This document shows, piece by piece, positions 55,621 to 64,000 of a DNA stretch of 64,000 nt. The stretch is taken from positions 4,200,501 to 4,264,500 of the forward strand of contig JAYKKM010000005.1 of the NCBI GenBank assembly GCA_035772405.1, read 5' to 3'. The translations under genes were made by a program, and so were the position numbers. Numbering within the stretch: the stretch's first letter is position 1; every line of letters begins with the position of its first letter. Under the pieces are notes generated by a model. That model was given only the letters and a program-made list of their open reading frames with translations. It searched no databases and was not told the origin of the DNA. The DNA is from Chrysogorgia sp. JL179-B06 (lineage: Eukaryota > Cnidaria > Anthozoa > Scleralcyonacea > Chrysogorgiidae).

Positions 55621-57011
55621 CTATTTTTTTATGTATACATATGCAACATTTAATTCTTCTTCGATCTATCTCCAGGACGCCTCTCCTGTTTTGTAGTCAC
55701 ACATTGAGTACAAAACTTTGTGAAAGAACTTCACAGGCTTACAAAATGTTATGTTGCAGTTGACGCATTTGGCGTAAGGTATCATTCTTGGAAACCGTAA
55801 GGGATTGTCATTGATCACCCATTTCCATGGACAGTTGGTTGACAGTTCGTTTAACATGGAGGTTTTCCTGCGAATGGTAGATTTCATTGACGACGATTTT
55901 TGAACGAAGTCGTAACGTTGCCTGTAGGTTTTCAGTATGGGTGGCTCTTGAACGTTTGATGGCGGTAGCTTATAACATGTTTGACCAGTCGAAAATGGAA
56001 ATATGATTGGATAGAGGATTACAGCAAAGAGCTAAAATAATAAAGAGAAAAGTTAGCTTTTAGTTAACCTTGTAAAATAGCAGTGATTTTTTTCGGAACA
56101 CAGACATGCACATTTTACATGAAGAAAATATAATTAACGTATTTCATGCATGAAATATTACTGAATAATGTCCTAATATAGCTATTTAACAATTATACCA
56201 AGAGTTCATATACGAGAGCGAGTGGTATAATTGTTTTATAATATAGACACTCGTGGTATATTTACTATAGGGTTTTTTTCACGTTTTTTTTTGCTTATGC
56301 GCTTTAGCAAAACATTTGGCCATTTTGTTTTTTTCATTTCTAATGATAAGCTGATAGCTTGCCAGTATAAGAACCAAGGAAATTGCAGAAAAACTCATAT
56401 CTGGTGAATCATGTCTATATTATAAATGTTTTTATTTCCTGCCTTTGTCGACCTCATGAGAGACTCCTTGAACACCAAAACACCAAAGCTACAGTGAAGC
56501 CTCTGTGTACAGCGGGTATACCATCAGGTCCGAAGCTATGTGTTTCTTCTTTAAATATATGTATATATGTTGTGCACAGTTTTTATCATAAAAATTTATC
56601 CGTTGTTTGTGAAATCGGGATCCAAGTGTTAGCGACCATAAATATTAATAGAAGCAGGGAAAAGGCAACATATCAACAGCATTTTTTAGTCGAAGGAATA
56701 TTTCACCGGTGTAATGATTGTAGGAGCTTTGAATTGACAGACCATACAAAGTGAACGATCGTCAAGCTCAAATCATGATTGATTATTACAACCTTAAAAC
56801 AATTAACGACTAGTGTTTAAACATCTTTTAAACGAGAACCTGCATGGACGGGTTAGCTGTTCTTTTAGCTATAAACTTTTTTAAAACAAATGCAGGATGT
56901 CGCTAATAACTAATGTAAACCTATACTCTATAGACAAGTGTAAACACTGACAACTATTTTCTATAGAACACTTACCATACTATTCACAATTTGTTTAATT
57001 TCCATTTTCAT
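55621..57011 (-). pseudogene. IL17-like: IL-17-like copy 4, premature stop
   Basis: Exon 1 is 56,976-57,011 and exon 2 is 55,621-56,031, with intact splice sites. In exon 2 the codon for the Trp just before the IEEE block is TAG (stop at 55,666-55,668), removing the last 16 residues, including the beta-strand that ends VAYVYIKK in the other copies. All knot cysteines precede the stop. The distal TATA word is also changed (TATATAATG near 57,094). Probably a decaying copy, though a truncated product is possible. Confidence 0.7.
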
Positions 57012-60000
57012 ATATTCTTTCTGAGTACTGCTCACTTATATAGTTCACTTTAGATGTGTATTTTGTGTTTGAGTCATTCCATAGAGAAACTGACATTATA
57101 TACAGCAGGCAATGCAGTGGGTTTGTACCCAAATTTATTTTCATTACAATAGAACAATTATAGTATTTGGCATCTGCAAGATGTGCTGAAAGCAAGTTGT
57201 AGCTGCACCTTCCTGAATCCACCAGTACTCATATGCAAATATTAAATATATAACGGAAATTTATATGGCGACAGCGCACTAGAACACCATCCAAACAACA
57301 GACCAGCTAGCAATTACAGTACTTTGAAGTAGTTGATATTAGCCAAACATTTACCTTCTTAACATTTGACGAATTCAATTTGGCAATTTTTAACATGATT
57401 AACCGCTTCATACCGAATCTGCTACAATACATGAGGGTTCTTTATTGGAACGTTTACACAGTGGGGGACGGTAATTGCTTTATCCACGTAAATTATCAAA
57501 TAGCGAGGGGCTGACTGTTTCCATGACTGAATATTACGAAATAGATACGATACATGCGGTGTTATCAGTGTATGCGGAACTATGAGGAAGTGACACATCG
57601 AAACCCTATCATGTACAAGATCAATTATCTGACCATTGCTCTCATTTTGTGATTTGGTGTTGTGCATGCAGGTGATCAGAGAGAGAGCCTTCCGTTATAT
57701 CAAAGCATGTTCCTTGAATATGACTTCCGGAGTGACTGTGCAGAGGAAGTTAGGAAGTAGACATGCATCGGTTAGCTGAGTGTTTCATGATAGCAACTTT
57801 CCATGCAGCACTATCTAATGCTAGTTCCTTACGCAAACCCTTCTTCCCCAAATCTGTTTTCACAACCTTCTTCCATGTCTTCCTAGGTCTCCCTTTCCCC
57901 CTTCTTCCACCATATATCTAAATCAATAATCTTGATCCATCTTCTGCATGACGTTATCAAACTAAACCAGTCCGCCTACTCCTACCGATAACACTGATGC
58001 TAACCAGCTCCAAACGATCTCTTAGCTCCAAATCTATTCCTTTGTGGTGCTTTTTGTTTTAACCGCATATGAAGTACATCATTGTATATAGTTCATATAA
58101 GATGTATTCAATCAGCGCCTATTGATTCCATTTTATGATGAGGCTGAAATTATTAAATGTTCAATAATTTACAAGAGAATAAACGGGAATAGTCCCGCTT
58201 ATATTTATGATATGTTTCCACGTAAAATAGACGTACATTCAAGACTTACTATAGACAGGACATATTAATATTGTCTGCTCGTGCTATAATTGTGAGGATG
58301 AAGGTGTAAGTTCATTCACTACGGAATAAAATTTTTAATAATTCTTAACATATAGTAATTCTTAGAAATAGTTCTTTTAATCATTTTATTGTAAACAGTA
58401 TAGTCTGAGGGCTAGTAGTTTATTAGTTTTTATTCTAACTGTCACTTGTCAACCCCGTGAAATAAAGTTGTTAATTTATTGCATGGCTAAAGTACATGAC
58501 GCATTGCATGGCTAAAGTACAACACTAACATGGCAATACATAGGAACATAATGATGGAAAGTTATCTCAGTTTGAATCAAAGTCTCGGCTCAACAATCTT
58601 CTGTAGGGAGTCCGTTCTTAAGTCTCTCGATTATGGGTGGATGGCATCTAATGGTTACTCGCTTATAGCGAGTTGCGAGCACGTTCTTGCGATAGTTTAT
58701 TCTATATCTATCACTCTTTTAGGTGAATGGAATACCCCAGGCAACAGGCTAGAAGCCCAATTGATAGGTGTCCGACCAAGGATGACTGCATGATATAAGA
58801 GGTTAGACATGAATATTTTTGAGAATTGATATTCCCCCGCTTATAAGCTCACCCTGGATAAAGACGCATGCGCCTTTAAACAATCAAAATCTGCGAGTTT
58901 GATAGACAGGAACAGAATACCGTACTTTTAATAATTACATGCTTTATAGATCTCGGCGCTTTTACCCGGTATTGGCATGGAACTTCAATGCCATTGTTTC
59001 TTTTATTCTCGTGGGGTATGGCTAGAGGTGCGCCTCTATGCAAATTTTTATAGGCGCATGCGTCTCTAAACGACCATTTTGACACCGAAGATTATCGAAC
59101 AATCTTGAATTTTCGCTTATAGGCGCATGCGCTTATATGTGGGGGAATACGGTACGAAATAATTTTAATTATTATTGATTTTGTTAAGCAAAGCACTAGA
59201 TTCAAAAAGCATTTGCTACTAAATATTGTGCCGCAGGAACTCGATTTTTATAGTCTTTTTCCACGTGGGTGTCCTCTATAGAGGTCCTGAATTGGCCGAC
59301 CTGATCGTTGAGTCGTTCTACAGAGTCTCTAGAGACATATATCGCCGTTGAATTTCACAAAAATCCCAGTGTCCATTGTCCCTGATGAATTTATCATAAC
59401 TCCTCAACAAGTTTAACTTCTAGTTCGGATAAAAATTTATAAATCTACTGATCCTGACGAAATACCAAATTATCTCCTTAAATCCTTTGCGCTCTTCCAA
59501 AGTAGTCCCATATGCTCTCTTTTTAACTCTTCAATTGTCCAAGGTTTCCTCCCAGCTGTCTGGAAATGTGTAAATGTCTTACCCTTACCCAAGACAGCCA
59601 ATCTCCAATTTCTGTACGGCGATATCAAGAACTGTTCTACGACATGTACTAATTAACCTCGTTCTTCACTGCATGGTTATAGCTGCAACCGATTTAACCC
59701 GACTCAGTTATCAGATCCTGTATGATTGATTTCTCGAAAGCTTGATCACAATATCCTGCTCAATAAACTTCGTAACTTAGATGTACCTCCTACTCTGCTC
59801 AATTGGTGAGCTCATTTCTTGCAAGGTAGAAACTGGGTCAAATTAAGACTAAAACTGACTGGTTAAAAAACCAATTAAATTTGGTTGTATCAGATTCACA
59901 AATTAATCTTTTTTTACGGGTTGAAACAGCCGAATTTTGTTGGTTGAAACAACCAAAATACGGTCATTTTATTCAAGATATTTGGTTATTTTAACCATTC

Positions 60001-63000
60001 AAATTGGTTATGAATCTGAGACAACTTACCAAATCGATAATTGTTTCAACCAATCTGTTTTTACAGTGCGGAAAGCAGTCAACGCATGCAGGTGTCCCTC
60101 AAGGAACCAAACTTGCAGGTCCTTTGTTCTTTCTCGTGATGAAAATGATTTGCTAACAAATCTTCCTATGTAAAAGTTTGTAAATGATTGCACCGTATAT
60201 GAAGTTGTTTCTCGCCCATCTCACTATCTGTGACTGGACTGAATCTAACAATATGCGTTTAAATGTTAAGAAAACAAAGGAGTTCCGGATATCCTTTTTG
60301 AAATCTCCTGTAGAACTCGATAATTGTCTTTCAACAACTCCTCGTTAGATATCGTAGATCATTTCAAACTCCATGGATATCCGACTACACCTGGAACCAG
60401 CTACATGTCGCTGGTATATGTGCTAAAGCTAGTAAACGTTTATATGCACTCCGACTACTTAAACGAAACGTTATACAAACCCGAGACATCGTTATGGTTT
60501 TCTGCTCGTTTCTTGGTAGTTGATATATTTTTAAAATTCAAGGTGAAGCGCTTTCAACGTAAAAACTGAACTGAATTATTATATTAATTATTATATTATT
60601 ATATTCTTTATTTATCCACGGTAAATTCACCAAGTTTTACAAAATAATAACAATAATTACATAAAAAAATAAATTACAGTCATATAGAAAAAATGTTCCA
60701 AGTATAATCTATTACACAACTATTTTAAATCCACCTATCAGTATTATAATTATGAACATCACTAATTTTCAAACAAGTGATGTTTACAGGTAACATATTG
60801 TTTATGGTATCATGCATAAAAAAAGTGCTTATGAAAATAATTTTTTCCAGTTTTTTGTTTTGAGGTATGTTTCGAAAATACTTTCATATTTGTTATTTTT
60901 TAAAAACAAAATTGATCAATTTGTTAAAAATTCTTTCACAGAGACTGGGTCCGAATTTAACTCTGATGACGTCAAGATGTTTGTAAACAAAGACAGAGAG
61001 AGAGCGTATTTAAAAAAATATGTCAAGTGATTCGGCAACTAGTGTTGTCAGGAGCGCCAGCAACGCAATATCTTCTCCTGTGTTTTGTAGCTTTCTCACT
61101 AATTTCTGCCATCTTTACACTACTTGCAAACACCTTGATGTGTCAAACACATCAACAAGTTAACCACTTTTTGGCTGAAATGTTCCTTCTTTTATAGCCT
61201 ATTTCAGTGGCCTAATAACGTTTTAAAGAATTTTTTCTGTTCAATATGTTCTAAACGCATATTGAACATTTAAAAACTGCAACAATAAATTTCGTTTCAC
61301 AGGCACTTTAAAAAAGTAAAGAAAATTATAGTGCATATGAAGTAAAAATGAAGTTTGCTTCATTTGAAAGAACTTTTGAAACAATATCTAATTTTATATA
61401 TCGCCTCGTTTATGAGATATTTAGGTTTGTTTGATATGTAAATGAGATAACATGTGACGTCATGTTGGTGACTTTGGAAACCATTTTGACTTATTGGAAA
61501 ATTATGTATATTTTTGGGTTTATTTAACGAAATCACTTGAAATTTTGCACATGAATGCATCTATTGACAGGACTTAATAGTTTTGGACGAGATATGGAAG
61601 ATCCTCAGAGACCAGGAGAGGAATCGAAAGTGTAATTACCTTCTGATTGCCGTTGTGAGATGCTCTATAATATAACACATTGCAGAGCTACCAAGACTGA
61701 GATGATGTACAATGATGTACTTTTCAATAGTTTTGCTTAAACTTAGATTAACAACATTCAGTCAAAGATTAAAAATTATACTTAAGTAAACATTTTAGTA
61801 ATGATTGTTAACCAATGAAAAGTCAAGAGCACGCAAGATGATTAAGTGTAAGTTTTACCAATAAATTATTTAATACTTTTAACTTACTATTATTTTTATG
61901 CCGTGCTTGATCACAATTTACATGAATACCTTTTCAGTATTGCGCATTTTCACTAGGTTTGAATAGTTTATTTTTATAAGTAACTTGATCAACTATGTGA
62001 GTTTAGGTAGAAACGGATTTGGCATATGGAATTTATTTGTACTTTAGATTACAATTGATTCCATATATTCCATACAATTTTAAATTTTCATCCGGTGATA
62101 TAACCTTATTCAACACTGGCAGGAAGCTTCTTGTGAAGCGTAGCCAGATGCAAAACTGTTAATTACTATAACTGTCTAATTTAAAATGGGGTGCTTTGTA
62201 CGAAGATGCAAATAACGCAAGCGAATAAAGAAATTACAAGAAGAGAGACACTCTTATCTGGTAAAAATGCGTCGAAACCGATCAACCCTTTATCACTTTT
62301 GTATCTTTAAAATGACATTATTTCTTCTCATCAATCGTTTGGCCTAATGACAACGCTGATACCTCTCGACGCTGAAGTCTCCCAAGAGTTTTGTGCATTT
62401 CGGTTCCATAAATACTAGTTTAAACAACACGTCTAATTCACAGCATGGGATTTTATACACACCTGTGCTTAATATAGCAATAGATACTATACTTAGCTTG
62501 CACAAGGAAACGATGAGTCGAAAGCAAGATAATATTGCCTTGGGATAATTTCTGCATATTTCTGATATTATACACTATAGGTTATTCTTTGGACAGTTTT
62601 GTCGTTTTATTTTTATTGCAGTTTTTGTAACGGGTGTTTTTCAATTTCTTGTAATTAGGTATTCCCAAACATTACTTGTGCTTGCTTTCGACTGTTTAGA
62701 CTTCTCTTGGCTATACATCAGACTTGATGGCGTGTTGCTATTAGCAACGAATGCGTTATCACATTATGAAATACTACCTGCTGCGTATCCGCTAATGTAC
62801 TAGTAATAATGCATAGTAGGATTAGCCGCCTAATTTCATTGGTGGCGGTGCCATGAAGTGTCTATGGGGTGCAGATAAAAAATCACCGTCGTTTGCCACC
62901 CATCACCCTACTACCTCGATTTACTTCTTATTCTGTTAAAGAATGTGGGTATCATCCATTGTTATATGAACTCTTAAAAAATGAAGGCTACTCGATGATA

Positions 63001-63084
63001 TTCAAAAATTGTTGATAAAAGTTTATTTCATTTAAGATTTTAAGATTAGATTTTCTTACAAAGAGCGATAGTCTTCCATTTATT

Positions 63085-63495
63085 CTATTTTTTTATATAT
63101 ACATGTGCAACATTTAATTCTTCTTCGATCCATCTCCAGCACGCCTCTCCTGTTTTGTAATCACACATTGAGTACAAAACTTTGTGAGAGAACTTCACAG
63201 GCTTGCAAAATGTTATGTTGCAGTTGACGCATTTGGCGTAAGGTATCATTCTTGGAAAGCGTAAGGGTTTGTCATTGATCACCCATTTCCATGGACAGTT
63301 GGTTGACAGTTCGTTTAACATGGAGCTTTTCCTGCGAATGGTAGATTTCATTGACGACGATTTTTGAACGAAGTCGTAACGTTGCCTGTAGGTTTTCAGT
63401 ATGGGTGGCTCTTGAACGTTTGATGGCGGTAGCTTATAACATGTTTGACCAGTCGAAAATGGAAATATGATTGGATAGAGGATTACAGCAAAGAG
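63085..63495 (-). CDS. IL17-like: IL-17-like secreted cytokine, copy 5 (exon 2 only in window)
   Basis: Exon 2 is complete (acceptor AG at 63,496-63,497, stop at 63,085) and open for 136 codons, with the signal-peptide end, CPWKWVINDKPLRFPRMIPY core and the four Cys blocks. Like copy 3 it reads GEACWRW, with an extra Cys. Exon 1 is expected about 900-950 bases further right, outside the window. The matching small frame downstream is stopped in this copy, but the IL-17-like exon is intact. Confidence 0.74.
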   Translation of the reverse strand, partial: LFAVILYPIIFPFSTGQTCYKLPPSNVQEPPILKTYRQRYDFVQKSSSMKSTIRRKSSMLNELSTNCPWKWVINDKPLRFPRMIPYAKCVNCNITFCKPVKFSHKVLYSMCDYKTGEACWRWIEEELNVAHVYIKK

Positions 63496-64000
63496 CTAAA
63501 ATAATAAAGAGAAAAGTTAGCTTTTAGTTAACCTTGTAAAATAGCAGAGATTTTTTTCGGAACACAGACATGCACATTTTACATGAAGAAAACATAATTA
63601 ACGTATTTCATGCATGAAATATTACTGAATAATTTCCTAATATAGCTATTTAACAATTATACCAAGAGTTCATATACGAGAGCGAGTGGTATAATTGTTT
63701 TATAATATAGACACTACTCGTGGTATATTTACTATAGGGTTTTGTTCACGTTTTTTTCTTGCTTATGCGCTTTAGCAAAACATTTGGCCATTTTGTTTTT
63801 TCATTTCTAATGATAAGCTGATAGCTTGCCAGTATAAGAACCAAGGAAATTGCAGAAAAACTCATATCTGCTGAATCATGTCCATATTATAAATGTTTTT
63901 ATTTCCTGCCTTTGTCGACCTCATGAGAGACTCCTTGAACACCAAAACACCAAAGCTACAGTGAAGCCTCTGTGTACAGCGGGTATACCATCAGGTCCGA

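Larger units (their letters stand above)
55226..64000. repeat. Tandem segmental duplication array, units 4-5
   Basis: The repeat resumes at about 55,226, at the point matching 4,145 of unit 1 (TTTAGACTTCTCTTGGCTAT). Unit 4 runs to about 61,352 and unit 5 from there past the window edge. Same orientation and content as units 1-3. The truncated start means unit 4 lacks the tRNA-like relic and the small frame downstream of its IL-17-like gene. LINE fragments in unit 4 lie at 58,071-58,269 and about 59,260-60,570. Confidence 0.9.

Overview
The window is eukaryotic, from a metazoan and probably a marine invertebrate. It is AT-rich and intron-bearing, full of short inverted-repeat transposons, SINE and LINE debris, and it carries animal gene families. 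The species cannot be fixed from sequence alone. All similarity statements rest on reading motifs by eye; no search was run.

Layout. (1) 1-2,890: repeat debris (an end of a PIF/Harbinger-like MITE, a tRNA-derived SINE, a LINE reverse-transcriptase remnant) and one weak candidate exon. (2) 2,891 to about 24,945: two complete units and one partial unit of a roughly 7-8 kb tandem segmental repeat. Each unit carries a two-exon gene on the minus strand for a small secreted protein with the IL-17 cytokine signature, plus LINE remnants interrupted by a MITE. (3) 24,945-34,460: mostly single-copy sequence with several foldback elements, two minus-strand exons of a phosphoglucomutase (PGM1-type) gene (29,748-29,882 and 31,349-31,544), and a 2.7 kb minisatellite of a 17-bp unit just upstream of the second exon. 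(4) 34,644-54,870: one Polinton/Maverick, a virus-like giant DNA transposon, with ~844-bp terminal inverted repeats and a perfect 6-bp target duplication (ATATTA). It sits inside an older MITE. (5) about 55,226-64,000: the IL-17 segmental repeat resumes with a fourth and a partial fifth copy.

The Polinton. The left arm (minus strand) carries a penton-like minor capsid protein, a retroviral-type integrase with chromodomain, an acidic/membrane protein, a major capsid protein and a truncated packaging ATPase. The right arm (plus strand except one pair) carries a membrane protein, a fibre-like protein, two tiny proteins starting Met-Gly, a BRO-N/VRR-NUC/zinc-finger protein, a thymidine kinase with an unknown partner gene (minus), three small membrane proteins, a zinc-ribbon protein resembling late transcription factors, and a protein-primed family B DNA polymerase. 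Capsid, packaging, integration and replication genes are all represented, as expected of a virus-like element, but this copy is dead. The polymerase is split by a 3.6 kb double insertion, the ATPase has lost everything after its first nucleotide-binding motif, no adenovirus-type protease was found, and at least six genes carry frameshifts.

Most unusual points: thymidine kinase and a BRO-N/VRR-NUC nuclease as Polinton cargo; a helically phased CTGTGAG repeat in the divergent promoter of the kinase pair; polymerase and ATPase-side genes that both end inside the TIRs and so share their last residues; a tandem pair of unclassified elements with identical, strongly foldable ends inside the polymerase gene; and a tandem array of IL-17-like genes at different stages of decay.
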